From: Streptomyces olivochromogenes
Lineage (GTDB): Bacteria > Actinomycetota > Actinomycetes > Streptomycetales > Streptomycetaceae
DNA length: 64,000 nt
Reading direction: 5' to 3'
NCBI RefSeq assembly: GCF_001514115.1
Contig: NZ_KQ948467.1
Location: 57,848-121,847 of the forward strand
Shown piece after piece: positions 1 through 10,900 of this stretch; position 1 is the first letter of the stretch, and every line of letters begins with the position of its first letter. A program made the position numbers and the translations under genes. The notes below the pieces were generated by a model. It did no database searches. It was not told where the DNA came from and was given only the letters and a program-made list of their open reading frames with translations.

Positions 1-1
1 G

Positions 2-1018
2 CTGCCGGCCCACCGCAAGGCGGACGGCGTCAACGGGCCGTATGTGATGGGCTATTACACCCGCGAGGACATCCCCTTCCAGTTCGCCCTCGCCGAGACG
101 TTCACCATCTGCGACCACTACTTCTGCTCGGTGTTCGGGCCGACCTGGCCCAACCGGCTGTACTGGATGACCGGCACGATCGACCCCGGCGGCACACGGG
201 GCGGCCCGATCACCGGGAACACGGCCCCGACGCCGTACCGGTGGACGACGTACGCGGAACGGCTCCAGGCGGCCGGGATCAGCTGGAAGGTGTACCAGCA
301 GAACGACGACTACGACTGCAACATGCTGGAGCAGTTCGCGAGCTTCCGCGCGGCCGTGCCGGGGTCCGACCTGTACGAGCGCGGGGTACGCCCGCAGCCG
401 GAGGGCACGTTCGAGGACGACGCGCGCAACGACCGCCTGCCGGCCGTCTCCTGGATCATGCCGACGAGCTTTCAGTCCGAACACCCGGACTACCTGCCCG
501 CCGCGGGCGCCGATTTCGTCGCGTCGAAGATCGAGGCGATCGCCTCCAACCCGAAGGTCTGGAGCAAGACCGCGTTCATCCTGAACTACGACGAGAACGA
601 CGGCCTGTTCGACCATGTGCCGCCACCTACGCCTCCGCCCGGAACCGCCGACGAGTTCGTCCAGGGACTGCCCGTGGGAGGCGGCTTCCGAGTCCCCGCG
701 ATCATCGTCTCGCCCTGGACGGTGGGGGGTTGGGTGGCCTCGGAGGCCTTCGACCACACCTCGGCCCTGCGGTTCCTGGAACAGTTCACCGGCGTCCAGG
801 AACCGAACATCAGCGCCTGGCGCCGCGCGGCCTTCGGCGACTTCACCTCGGCCTTCCGCTTCGCGCAGCCACAGCCGCTGCCGCCGCTCCTGCCCGCCGA
901 CACGGCGCAGCAACTGGAGAAGGCGAAGGCGCAAGTGGCGACACTGCCCGCACCCGTCCTTCCGGGCGCCGACCAGTCGTTCCCGCACCAGGAGACGGGA
1001 GACCGGCCACACGTCTGA
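2..1018 (+). CDS. phosphoesterase-family phospholipase C, 5' end outside window
   Basis: The reading frame is open from the first bases of the window, so the start lies upstream and about 338 C-terminal residues are seen. The protein resembles the non-specific phospholipase C / acid phosphatase family (phosphoesterase, PF04185), which hydrolyses phospholipid head groups or phosphate esters and is usually exported. Visible family features are the FGPTWPNR and YWMTGT stretches near the start of the visible part, and the NYDENDGLFDHVPPP segment near the middle, which carries conserved metal or phosphate ligands (Asp, Glu, Asn, His). The C-terminal tail after about residue 280 is low-complexity and rich in Pro and Ala. 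The next gene is on the other strand. The secretion signal, if any, is outside the window. Confidence 0.9.
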   Translation: MPAHRKADGVNGPYVMGYYTREDIPFQFALAETFTICDHYFCSVFGPTWPNRLYWMTGTIDPGGTRGGPITGNTAPTPYRWTTYAERLQAAGISWKVYQQNDDYDCNMLEQFASFRAAVPGSDLYERGVRPQPEGTFEDDARNDRLPAVSWIMPTSFQSEHPDYLPAAGADFVASKIEAIASNPKVWSKTAFILNYDENDGLFDHVPPPTPPPGTADEFVQGLPVGGGFRVPAIIVSPWTVGGWVASEAFDHTSALRFLEQFTGVQEPNISAWRRAAFGDFTSAFRFAQPQPLPPLLPADTAQQLEKAKAQVATLPAPVLPGADQSFPHQETGDRPHV

Positions 1019-1059
1019 CGGCCGCGCAGTGTGCGGGCTCCGGGACAGCGGCTCCGGGG

Positions 1060-1989
1060 TCAGCCCTGTCCTGAGGCGGTGGTCGGCGTGGCGACCAGGC
1101 GGCCGAGTTCATCCATGGCGGCTGCGAAGTCCGCGCGGTCGGTGTCCAGGAAGCGGTTGAAGAACCAGTTCGGCACCCGCGCCTGTGTCAGCCGGGTCTG
1201 CAACAGCACGTCCTGCACCTGCCGCGCCAGCGACAGCATCCCGGCGGCCTGCGCCTCGAGAGCTCCGGCCCGCGCGTACTGCTCGGTCCGCGTCAGCAGT
1301 GCCTTTCGCGCGTGCTCCCGCGCGGCAACGGTGTCCTGCTGCGCCTGGTAGGTGTCGACGCCCAGCAGCAGGAGTCCCAGGGAGGGGACGTACCAGTGCA
1401 TCAAAACGTCGGTCAGCGGCATCCGGTTCAGCACGCCGACCAGCACTCCCGCCGCGCACCACAGGACGAGCCCCGTCCGTACGAAGCCGGCGTAACGGCG
1501 GCGGATGCGTGAGCCCCAGCCGAGGTTCTGCAACTGGCAGGCGACGACGTCGAAGGGGCGGGGCAGGTCCTGGATCTCGTAGTAGTCGCGCAGTCTCGTG
1601 GGTGATCCACGGTAGTGACGCGCCAACCGGCTGATCTCGTCGGCGGACGGCCCACGGCTGACGAGCACGTGGTTCCAGGGAAGCCCGAACAACCTGGTGT
1701 CGAAGGTCTCCTGGAGCAGGGCCGCCCTGCGGAACTCGTTCTTCGTCCAGGTGCTCGCCCCCACGGCGTAGACGACCGCCCACACCAGACCGACGAGGCT
1801 GAGCGGAGTCAGCGCCACGGGCACGAAGACGCCGACCACCGCGCCGACGGCCAACACCGTGGACACCACGACATGGCCGGAGGCGAGCCGCTGGGCACGT
1901 GCGTGCGAGGCGGATGCGGCACGCAGGAGCCGCAGCATCTCCGGATCGTTCTGGTGCTCCACGATCGGCGGCAGCGTCCGTGGACTCAT
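1060..1989 (-). CDS. S-4TM family putative pore-forming effector
   Basis: This 309-residue membrane protein matches the S-4TM family, predicted pore-forming effectors found near bacterial second-messenger and conflict systems. Diagnostic stretches are an N-terminal IVEHQNDPEMLRLL, then FDTRLFGLPWNH at about residue 100 and the following cytoplasmic segment with SADEISRLARHYRG. Hydrophobic segments lie at roughly residues 40-60, 62-80, 176-193 and 200-216, giving the expected two-plus-two layout. I chose the ATG at 1989 because an AGGGGGG ribosome site lies just upstream; longer readings run into non-coding sequence. It is divergent from the giant STAND gene at 2168, with 178 bases between. 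Role as a membrane-permeabilising effector is known only as a family prediction; functional coupling to the STAND genes is my inference. Confidence 0.85.
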   Translation of the reverse strand: MSPRTLPPIVEHQNDPEMLRLLRAASASHARAQRLASGHVVVSTVLAVGAVVGVFVPVALTPLSLVGLVWAVVYAVGASTWTKNEFRRAALLQETFDTRLFGLPWNHVLVSRGPSADEISRLARHYRGSPTRLRDYYEIQDLPRPFDVVACQLQNLGWGSRIRRRYAGFVRTGLVLWCAAGVLVGVLNRMPLTDVLMHWYVPSLGLLLLGVDTYQAQQDTVAAREHARKALLTRTEQYARAGALEAQAAGMLSLARQVQDVLLQTRLTQARVPNWFFNRFLDTDRADFAAAMDELGRLVATPTTASGQG

Positions 1990-2167
1990 GCTGTCCCCCC
2001 TGACAGTCAGAAGATCCGTAATGTCCGATGCGGCCGGACTCCGGGGACATGCCCAGGAGCCGTCCGGCGTAAGCCTTCGGGCAACCGGTAGCAGGGATCG
2101 CCCCGGCGCCGCGGGAGAGATCCCGACGACCCCGCAGGCGAGCGCGGCTTGCAATACAGTCGGCCGG
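1990..2167. promoter_or_regulatory. divergent intergenic region between S-4TM gene and STAND operon
   Basis: This 178-base interval must hold the promoters of both divergent transcripts. On the + strand a TACAGT hexamer at 2155-2160 lies 7 bases before the ATG at 2168, which would suit a leaderless transcript because no clear ribosome site precedes that ATG. No good -35 match was found 17 bases upstream. On the - strand only the strong AGGGGGG ribosome site of the S-4TM gene is evident. Confidence 0.3.
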
Positions 2168-5100
2168 ATGGGGGATGAAGCGACGCTCCGCCTCACGGCG
2201 GTGCTCGGAACCGAGGCGGCCGAGGTGCTGCGCGCCGCGGCGAGCTCCCGGAACCGGGAGGTCGATCTGGCCGAACCCCGCTGGACGGCAGCGGGTTACA
2301 CCGGGGCGCGGCTCGCCGCGGTGGTGGAGCGTTCGCGGCCGCCGGCACCGCAGCGGCCGCGCAAATACGTCGTCAAGGTCTGCCCCGCGGACGGCCGACG
2401 TCGCGAAGGCGCACGCCATCACGCCGCCTTGGAGATGTCTCCGGCCGACTTCGCCGCCCGCCACCTGGTCTCCATGGAAGGCGACCCGATCGGACTGCCG
2501 GGCGGGGGCGAGCTGTTGCTGCAGAACATCGCCGGCGCGAGCCTGGCCCGCTGCCGTCCGATGTCGGAGTTCGCCCCGGCCGACCGGGCCCTGACGGCCG
2601 CTGCGGTCGCACGGGCGCTGACGCGGGACTGGACCGAGGAGACCGCCTGGCACCTGGACGAGCTGACGGTGTCCGGCTTCCTGCGGGACGGACTCGACGC
2701 GACCTCCGCCGCGGCGGGAACCGACCTGGCGGACGCTCTCGGTGTCGATGCCACGCTGCTCGACCCCGGCGCCTGCTGGATCGAGACGGCCGAGGACGGC
2801 CCGCACAGACCTCTGGTCAATCCGCTGGCCCTCCTCGACGGCTCGGTGGTCGGCCGTGACGACCGTGTGCAGTTCATCGCCGGGCTGACCCACCGGGACC
2901 TGCACGAGGACAACGTGCTCGTGCCGCGTGTCGACGGGAGAGTGGAGCACGAGTCCTTCCGGCTCGTCGACCTGTCGACGTTCGACGAGGCCGCCCCGCT
3001 CAGCGCCGACCTCGCCATGCTGACGGTCTCCTCCGTCGTCCGCCTGCTGTCCGCCCGGACGCCCGCGCAGAACGAGGCACTGCTGCACTACCTCGTCGAC
3101 CGCACCGCGACAGCGGCCGGGGCCCCGCCCTCCGACGCGACCGCACTCGTCGACGCCGTGCGCTACGCGGCCAGGCCCGCCTTCCTCCAGGCCGAGTTCG
3201 AGGAGAACTGGTCCGAGCAACTCCTGCTCTCCTTGGTCGCCACCGCCCTCCTCCACCTGTCCTTCGAGAACGTCGACGCCGAGGCCCGCTGGTGGCTGCT
3301 GCGCCTCGCCGCCCACGCCGGCACCGCGTTCCTGGAATCCCGGGGTGTACGCGCACCCGAGGTCCGGCGGCTGATCGACCGCGTGGCCGTCACGGCGGCA
3401 CCTCGCACGAGGACCAGTGCGAGCCGCCCACCGGAGGGGGCCGCCGAACCGCTGCGTGTCGAGGACGGGTTCAACCGATCCCTGCTGGTCGTCGTATCTG
3501 GCGACGACCAGGACGAGGAATCCGGAGCGGTGCGGGAAACGGTCACGACGGCGGTCCGCTCGTTCCGCGCGATCGGATACGAGAGCGCGGGCGACGTCGT
3601 CGTGCCCCTCACCGGCCCGCAGATCCCGAGGGACCTGATCGCGCAACGGCTGGCGCGGACCGGACCGCAGGACGCCGTCACGGTCTACGTCACCGGCGTG
3701 GTCGAACGTCTTGAGGCGACGGCGGGCAGGCCGCGCCAGCTGGTCCTGCACACTCCGCGCTCCCGGCCCGGGCACGAACGCGGCACCCTGCCGCTGACCT
3801 CGCTGCTGGAAGGCCTGCGGGAACGGCCCCCGGGCGAAGGGGCCGGATCCCTGCTGCTCGTGCTCGACGTGCGCGGCGCCGACCCGGACGACGTGACGCG
3901 TGAGGCCACCGCGATGATGTCGGACCTCGGCGCGGGCGAGGGCAGCTCCGGAGGCCTGCACCTGGTGGTCGCGGTCCGCTCGGCGGGCGAGCCCGGCGCG
4001 GGATTCGCCACCGCGTGGGCGCACGCCCTGACCGTCGGCGACGACACGCCGCGCGACCAGCCCTACCTGGCGTTGGACGAGTTCGCCGACCGGCTGCGCG
4101 CGGCCGCCCCGCCCGGGTACGCGATCCGGGTCGCCTCGCCGAGCCCGGCCGGTCCGAACCGCTGCCTGCCCAACCTCCGGCACCATCTCGCAGGCGTCGA
4201 CCCCGGCGAGATGTCGTCCTGGTGGGAGCCCACGGCGCGGGCCTCGACGGGAGTCGGCGAGTCGGCCTGGTTCTTCAGCGGACGCCGCAAGTTGAACAAG
4301 CGGGTGACCGAGTGGCTCGCCGACCCGGCCGAACCGGTGCTCGTCCTCACCGGAGCCCCGGGGTCGGGCAAGAGCACCGTCATGGCGCGCACGGTGGTGG
4401 CGACCGTACCGGACCTGCGGGAACGGCTGCGTGGGCATCCCGGCGCCTTCCGGCACGCGGAGACCGCGCCGGAGGACTTCCGTTTCGCCCTCACCATGCG
4501 TCTGACGAAACTCACCGTGGAGGAGGTGAAGGCCCGCCTGGAGCAGGTGACCGAGAGCTCCGGTACGGGCGCGCTGCCGCCGGTCATCGCCCTCGACGGC
4601 CTGGACGAGGCGTACGACCCGCACCGGATCGTCGCCGAACTGCTGCGTCCCCTGGTCCAACAGGCCCGGTCCGGCGGCCCCCGTCTGCTGATCGCCACCA
4701 GGAGCCGGCCGGTCGGGCACGACCCCACGGACGTACTGGCACCCCGTGGAGACCTGATCGGGCCCCTCGTCGGGGACGGTGGCACGGTCGTGGACGTGGG
4801 CGAAGCACCGTGGCTGGAGACCGGTGACATCGCCGAGTACTGCGAGCGGCTGCTCTCGGTCGAGGTCAACGACCGAGGAAACCCCAACATCTACGCCGCA
4901 GGCCCGCGGGCGCGCCGTGTGCTCGCCCGCTCCATCGAGACCCAGGCCCGCCACTCCTTCCTGCTGGCCGCGCATGTCGCCCGCCGGCACACGCTGGACA
5001 GCGCACCGGCCGATGCGCAGAGCCCGGCGTGGCGTCGGCAGTTCCCGCAGCGCATCGGGGACGCGATGCGTCAGGAGATCGAGGCCTTCTACGGGGTGGA

Positions 5101-7987
5101 GGAGGCCGACCGACAACTGGCGCTGCTGCGCCCGCTCGCGTTCGCCGAAGGCATCGGACTCACCCGCGAAACGGCCGGTGCGACAGACCTGTGGGCGCTG
5201 CTGGCCACCCGACTGGATCCGGACGGGCGCACGTTCGCCGACGCGGACGTGACCGCGCTGTTGGAGCAGCGCGTGGCGACCCACCTGGTCATGGAGGTCG
5301 ACGCAGGCGGCCCCAGCGCCTACCGCTTCCACCACGAGGCGCTCGCCGAGTCGTTCCTGACCGGACGCGGCGACCGCACGGCGGCCCACCGGGCCATCAC
5401 CGGGGCGCTGCTCGACACGCTGGTCGCGGACGGCATGCGCGAGTGGCAGCGCGCGTCGGCCTATCTGCGGCGTGCGCTGCCCGAACACGCGCGCCAGGGC
5501 GGCGAGCTCACGTCCCTGGCCGACGACCCGGGGCTGCTGACGCACTGCGACCCGGACCGGCTGCACGAGGCACTGGTCTCCTCGGGAACACAACGACTGG
5601 TCTCCCTGAGCCGACTGCTGCGCCCCTACCTGCACCGGCTGCGGACAGCCTCCCCGTCGGGACGGGGCTTTCTGCTGTCGGTCGCCGCGACCGTGATGAA
5701 CCGGCACGGACTCTCCGACGCGCTCGCCGCGGCGGCCGGCATGCCGGTGTCCGTCACCCATGTCCGGGTCCGTCACGAGGCGCTGCGGCAGTCGGTGGCC
5801 GAGGGCGCGCCGGTGTCGGCCCTGGCGTGTGCGGACAGCCGCGACGGCGACCCGTTGCTCTTCATCGCGGGCGGCCGCTTCCTCGACGTGCGCGACCCGG
5901 ACTCGGGCGCGCTCGTCGAGACGATACTGACCGGGGCCGCCGAGGTGTGGGCCATGACCGCCTACCTCGACGACGACGGCTTCCCCGTCGTCGCGACGGC
6001 CGGCCGGGACGGCGGCGTCCGGGTCTGGGACGCGACGACGCGCGCGCTGCGGGCCGAACACCCGGTGGACTTCCGCCGCGGCCTCGTCCACGGCGTCGGT
6101 GGCAACGGCGAGGCGTTCCTCGCCGGATGGACGGACGAACACGTCGGCATCTGGCGCCCGGGCCGGACCGACGAGGTGCTCGTGCTGCCCGTGGAGTGGG
6201 AGCCGGGACGTCAACCCATCACCACGGCGACCGTGGTGCGGGACCGCGACGGCACCGACGTGCTGGCGGTGGCCGCCGGTGGCAGGGTCACCGTCTGGGA
6301 GCCCGACACCGGTCGCCTGCGCCACACGATCGACCTCGACGCGGCCTTCAACATCCAGCTCGCGGCACTGCAACCGGACCGCGCCGACGGCGTGTTGCTG
6401 ATCACGACGGGCCTGCACTCGAAGGAGGCCCTGTTGTGGCGGTCGTCGACCGGCACGCGCCCATGGCCCTTCCCGGAGGTCCCGGTCTGCACCGCGAGCT
6501 GGGAGGGCGAGGACGGATCCGGCATCGCGCTCGGGTACGTCAGCGGCGCGGTCGACCTGTGGAACGGCGACGAGCACACCCCGCCGCGCCGCTTGCAGGA
6601 CGCGGGCATGTCCGTCCACGCCGTGCACATCGGCCCCGCCGGTGTGCCGCGGCCGGCGATCGTGGCCGTGGACACCGTCGGCCGTATCCGGGTGTGGGAA
6701 TGGGGCCCGGGCCGGGACTCGACCACACTGGTCGGCTCGACCGCCCACGCCCTCGCCATGGGCGCACTGCGCCAAGGCGGACGCTATGTGGCGGTCGGGC
6801 ACAACAGCGGCGCGGACCTGTGGCGGCTCGACGAGGTCAGCCAGGACCCGGAGGCGTACGACCTGCACGACGCCGACGCCCATCTGATCGCGGTCGACGG
6901 GGTGTCGCCCGACTTCGCCACGCTCGGCGACGACGGCCGCATCCACCTCTGGTCGGCCCGCAGCGGCCGCTCCGTGGGCGCGTTGCCCATTCCCACGGGC
7001 CACCCCTTCGCGGTCGTCGGGTGGAGCGGGCCCGACGGCGGCCGGATCGCCGTGACCTCGGCCACGCTGCTGCAGGTCTTCGCTCTCGAACCCGGCACGG
7101 GAGTGCTGCTGGAACGCGAGTTGACGGCACCCGGCCGGCTCGCGGTGCTCGAACGTCCCGGGCGGGTACTGCTGGCCGTGGCCGACCGCCGGCAGGTCCG
7201 CGTGATGGATCCGGCCAGCGGCGACATGCATGACCTGGACGTGCCCGCGGCGACACCCTCGGGTCGGCCGTTGTCGGAGGCCGCCCGCAACGTGATCAGC
7301 CTCGCGTGGGTGTCCACGCCCGGCTCCGACCCGGTCCTGGTCGCGGGCACCCAGGGCGGCCTGCTGGTCCGCTGGTCATGGAGCGACGACGGGCCCGCCC
7401 GGGCACTGCCGCCCCTCGCCGAGAAGTTGGGCATGGTCACGGTCGTCATGCCCGTGCCCGGCGGCGACGGCATGCGGGTACTGGCGGGCGACACCCACGG
7501 TGGTCTGGTGGTGTACGACGCCTTCGACGGCTCGCTCGTGCACGATCTGACGAGGGACGACGCACGCGTCATCGGAGCCACCGTCGTGGCGGCGTCGCCT
7601 CCGGTCGTGGTCACCGGCCACAGCGCCGACGACGCCTGCGGGCTGAAGGTCTGGAACCCGGAGACCGGCGGCCAGTCGGGCGCCGTGGTCCACCGGTCGC
7701 GTGCACACGACGCCTTTGTCGGTCCGCCCAGGGCCGGCCGGACGGCCGACGGTCGGCCGTTCGTCGTCTACGCCGTCGAGGACGGCGTGGAGCTGCTCCG
7801 GCTGGACCGATCGAGCCACGACACCGCACCGGTACGGCTGCTGCTGCCCTTCACCGTCAACGACGTCACCGTCCAGGGCGACATGGTGTACCTCGCGGGC
7901 GGGGGAGGCTATCTGATGTTCACCGTGTCCTGTCCGGCGGCCGAGGCCGACCTGCCGGTGCCTTCGCGGGGTGACGATGAGTCCTGA
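2168..7987 (+). CDS. giant STAND NTPase: phosphotransferase-like, pseudo-caspase-like, P-loop, WD40
   Basis: The protein is 1939 residues. Residues ~1-420 form a kinase/APH-like phosphotransferase domain: a VVKVCPAD strand near residue 70 supplies a candidate nucleotide-binding Lys, HRDLHEDN at 242-249 gives the catalytic HxD...N, and VDLS with Asp268 replaces DFG. Residues ~434-665 look like a caspase-like alpha/beta fold (VTVYVTG near 505, LLLVLDVRGAD near 565), but the usual catalytic His after the first strand and Cys after the second are absent. A STAND NTPase follows, with Walker A GAPGSGKST (729-737) and a Walker B ending DGLDEA near 812. From ~1210 to the end are about a dozen WD40-type blades. 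The next gene overlaps its stop by 11 bases, so the two are co-translated. I infer a sensor/switch protein of an immunity or signalling system; the start is supported by frame and homology pattern, not by a ribosome site. Confidence 0.8.
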   Translation: MGDEATLRLTAVLGTEAAEVLRAAASSRNREVDLAEPRWTAAGYTGARLAAVVERSRPPAPQRPRKYVVKVCPADGRRREGARHHAALEMSPADFAARHLVSMEGDPIGLPGGGELLLQNIAGASLARCRPMSEFAPADRALTAAAVARALTRDWTEETAWHLDELTVSGFLRDGLDATSAAAGTDLADALGVDATLLDPGACWIETAEDGPHRPLVNPLALLDGSVVGRDDRVQFIAGLTHRDLHEDNVLVPRVDGRVEHESFRLVDLSTFDEAAPLSADLAMLTVSSVVRLLSARTPAQNEALLHYLVDRTATAAGAPPSDATALVDAVRYAARPAFLQAEFEENWSEQLLLSLVATALLHLSFENVDAEARWWLLRLAAHAGTAFLESRGVRAPEVRRLIDRVAVTAAPRTRTSASRPPEGAAEPLRVEDGFNRSLLVVVSGDDQDEESGAVRETVTTAVRSFRAIGYESAGDVVVPLTGPQIPRDLIAQRLARTGPQDAVTVYVTGVVERLEATAGRPRQLVLHTPRSRPGHERGTLPLTSLLEGLRERPPGEGAGSLLLVLDVRGADPDDVTREATAMMSDLGAGEGSSGGLHLVVAVRSAGEPGAGFATAWAHALTVGDDTPRDQPYLALDEFADRLRAAAPPGYAIRVASPSPAGPNRCLPNLRHHLAGVDPGEMSSWWEPTARASTGVGESAWFFSGRRKLNKRVTEWLADPAEPVLVLTGAPGSGKSTVMARTVVATVPDLRERLRGHPGAFRHAETAPEDFRFALTMRLTKLTVEEVKARLEQVTESSGTGALPPVIALDGLDEAYDPHRIVAELLRPLVQQARSGGPRLLIATRSRPVGHDPTDVLAPRGDLIGPLVGDGGTVVDVGEAPWLETGDIAEYCERLLSVEVNDRGNPNIYAAGPRARRVLARSIETQARHSFLLAAHVARRHTLDSAPADAQSPAWRRQFPQRIGDAMRQEIEAFYGVEEADRQLALLRPLAFAEGIGLTRETAGATDLWALLATRLDPDGRTFADADVTALLEQRVATHLVMEVDAGGPSAYRFHHEALAESFLTGRGDRTAAHRAITGALLDTLVADGMREWQRASAYLRRALPEHARQGGELTSLADDPGLLTHCDPDRLHEALVSSGTQRLVSLSRLLRPYLHRLRTASPSGRGFLLSVAATVMNRHGLSDALAAAAGMPVSVTHVRVRHEALRQSVAEGAPVSALACADSRDGDPLLFIAGGRFLDVRDPDSGALVETILTGAAEVWAMTAYLDDDGFPVVATAGRDGGVRVWDATTRALRAEHPVDFRRGLVHGVGGNGEAFLAGWTDEHVGIWRPGRTDEVLVLPVEWEPGRQPITTATVVRDRDGTDVLAVAAGGRVTVWEPDTGRLRHTIDLDAAFNIQLAALQPDRADGVLLITTGLHSKEALLWRSSTGTRPWPFPEVPVCTASWEGEDGSGIALGYVSGAVDLWNGDEHTPPRRLQDAGMSVHAVHIGPAGVPRPAIVAVDTVGRIRVWEWGPGRDSTTLVGSTAHALAMGALRQGGRYVAVGHNSGADLWRLDEVSQDPEAYDLHDADAHLIAVDGVSPDFATLGDDGRIHLWSARSGRSVGALPIPTGHPFAVVGWSGPDGGRIAVTSATLLQVFALEPGTGVLLERELTAPGRLAVLERPGRVLLAVADRRQVRVMDPASGDMHDLDVPAATPSGRPLSEAARNVISLAWVSTPGSDPVLVAGTQGGLLVRWSWSDDGPARALPPLAEKLGMVTVVMPVPGGDGMRVLAGDTHGGLVVYDAFDGSLVHDLTRDDARVIGATVVAASPPVVVTGHSADDACGLKVWNPETGGQSGAVVHRSRAHDAFVGPPRAGRTADGRPFVVYAVEDGVELLRLDRSSHDTAPVRLLLPFTVNDVTVQGDMVYLAGGGGYLMFTVSCPAAEADLPVPSRGDDES

Positions 7988-10900
7988 ACCGGCCCCGGGG
8001 CCAGCGCGCACTTCGGCGCAGGACGCCCAGAGCGGAGTGGAGGAGCTCAGCGAGTACCTGGGCGACGAGCGCTCGGCGCGGGCACTGGCCGAGTGGGCCG
8101 AGAACGTGCCGGCGACCGTGCGGCCCTTGCGCCCCAAGTGGGCCCCGTCCGGCAAGGGGTACACCGGAGCGGTGCTGGCAGCCGTGACGATCACACCGGG
8201 TCCGGGAATCGTCGTGATCAAGCTGTGTCCCGCCGATCAGCGCGCGGAACACGCCGCCCACACGCGGGCGCGACGTGCCTCCGAACTCCGGGGCGACTTC
8301 GCCCGGCAACACCTCACCCAGCAGCTCTACCCGCCGCACCCGGTGGGCGACGGACGGCTGCTGACGTTCCAGAGCCCCGCCGGTGACGACCTGCGTAACG
8401 TCGTCACGATGGCGCAGCTGAACGACGAGGACCTGCGGTCGACCTTTCGCACCGTGGTCACCGGCCTCGTCGCCCACTGGAACCAGGGACTCGAGTCCAA
8501 GGACACCGAACTCGTGAGCGTCTCCGAGTTCCTGCGGCGAGAACTCGACACGTCGGTCGCCGAGGGCGGTTCGACCCGGGCCTACGGCGCCGGGATCGAG
8601 AACCTGCGCCCCGGCACGGCGTGGATCCAGATCGGCGACATCGTCCTGCCGAACCCGCTGACCATGACCGTCGCCGATGCCGAACTGCCCGACCCGCGGA
8701 TCCCGGTCGTGCACGGGCTGGCCCACGGCGACCTGCATCTGCACAACGCCCTGGTACCCGCGCGCAGGGGCACGTTGCGTCCTGACGCCTTTCGGCTCAT
8801 CGACCTGTCCACCTTCGCCGAAGACGCCCCGCTCACCCGGGACGTGGCGACACTGATGCTGTCGGTCCTGGCCGAGAAAGCGCCGACCGGCCTGATCGAC
8901 GAGCACGAGCTCGCCCTGCTGCGCCACGTGGTCGATCCGAGGGACGCGTATGTGGCGCGCATCGTGCCCGAACTGGCGCTTCTCGTCGATGACTTGCACT
9001 CCGCCTGTACCGACGTGGCATCGGGCGGCTGGCAGGCTCTGTGGTGGGACCAACTGCTGCTGTCCGTCCTGGCGACGGCGTTGCGCTTCACGACCTACGA
9101 GGACCTGGGCGAGGCCCGCAGGTGGAGGTTCTTCCGTCTGGCGGCCCATGCGGGCGGCGAGTTGCTGTCGCGGCACGGGGTGATCCCGCCCTCGTCCGCG
9201 CCCGCGGTCTCGCCCCCGTCGCAGGCAGGTACGGCAGGGCGCGCGTCCACGACCACCCCGGCCACGACCGTCGCCGTACGAGAGCCCGACGCCCACGCCG
9301 CCGTACCATCGGCGAACGCCGCCGCACCACCGGTGAACCGGCCCCCCGTCCCGCACATGGCCCCCGCCGTGCCGACCGACTTCGTCGACCGGCCCGCGGA
9401 AGGCACCGACCTGCTCCGTTCCCTCCTGGCGGCCGCCGCGGCGGGGGAGCGGGTACCGACGGAAGGACACCGTGCCGTCGGCCTGACCTCCTCCGTCACC
9501 GGTGTCCACGGCACCGGAGGCTTCGGGAAGACCACGCTCGCCGCCTGGGTCTGTCACCACCCGGAGGTGCGAGCCGCCTTCCCGGACGGTGTGCTGTGGG
9601 CGCAGCTCGGCCAGGACCCGCCGCGCCAGCGGATCATCGCCTGGGCGCGCGACCTCATCACGCTCCTCACGGGCACCGAACCCCCGGTCTACGCCACGGT
9701 GGAGGCGGCCGGCGAACACCTGGGCGCGGCGCTGGAGGGCCGCCGCGTACTGCTCGTGGTCGATGACGTGTGGCGGCGGGAGGACGTGGAACCCTTCCTC
9801 CGGGGCGGCAGCGGCTGCGTCCGGCTGGTGACCACCCGCAGACCCGGGGTGCTGGACGCGTCGGCGCCGCTGATCCGCATCGACCGCATGTCCTCCGCGC
9901 AGTCCCTGAACCTGCTGGCAGCGGGAGTCGAGGGAGCGGACAACACCACGCTGCTCCCGCTGTTCGAGCGCTCCGGCAACTGGCCACTGGCGTTGAGACT
10001 GCTGAACGGCGTACTGCGCAGCATGGTTCACCGCAGCGGGATGGCCCTGCCGGACGTCGTGTCCGAGATGGCCGAGGAGTTGGACCGGTACGGTCTGGCC
10101 GGCCCCCTCGACGCCTATCCGGCCCCCGGCACCCGCACGGTGGAAGCCACGGTCGACCTCAGCCTCCACGAACTGGCCCGGATCCCGCGCACCGGCCGCG
10201 GTTCACTCGGGCGGCTGGCGGCCATGGCCTGCTTCCCGGAGGACCAGCACATCCCCTACCGCTGGCTCGCCAGGCTCTGGGGAGTGAGCAGACTAACCGC
10301 GCGCCTCGAGTGCGAGCGGCTGAATGAGCACTCCCTGCTGGTCCAGCACGACGGAGAGGGCGTACGGCTGCACGACGTCATCCGTGACGTCCTGCGCCGC
10401 CGCGACCCAGAAGCAGTCCGGCAGGCACATCAGACCTTGCTGGAGGGGCAGGCCGCGCTGTGCGGCGGGGCGGGCTGGCACGCCCTGGCCGCACCTGGCG
10501 CCGATCCCGCGTTCCTGGACAACGTCACCTACCACCTCGCGGGAGCCCTCGCCTCCACCGACCTCCACCACACCACCACCGACTTCCGGTTTCTCGTCGA
10601 ACGGGTCTGGCGCAGCGGTCCGGCCGCCCTGGAGGCGGAAGCGGCGCGCTACCACTCGATGTTCCCGGTCCTGGGAATGGACCGCTTCGCCATGGAACTC
10701 GGCGCGCTGGTCCACGGAGAGGCTCATCTCCTGGCAGGTCACGTGCGGCGCCTCGATCTCGCAGTCACCCTGCACAGCCGTTGTCTGGCATGGAAGGAGG
10801 TCGGGCGACGACTGCATCACACGCGCGAGGTCCTGCGCGGCGGGCTCGTCGCTACGGAACCCTTCCCCGACGATCCGGACGGGCGGCTGTGGCGGGTACT

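Noticed and set aside
1109..7231. 2040-codon open frame on the - strand
   Set aside because: It is antisense to the STAND gene and the 3' part overlaps the S-4TM gene; composition is the Arg/Gly/Ala/Pro-rich pattern of a shadow frame in high-GC DNA, with no family motif.
7920..10169. 749-codon open frame on the - strand
   Set aside because: Antisense to the second STAND gene, low-complexity translation, no domain.
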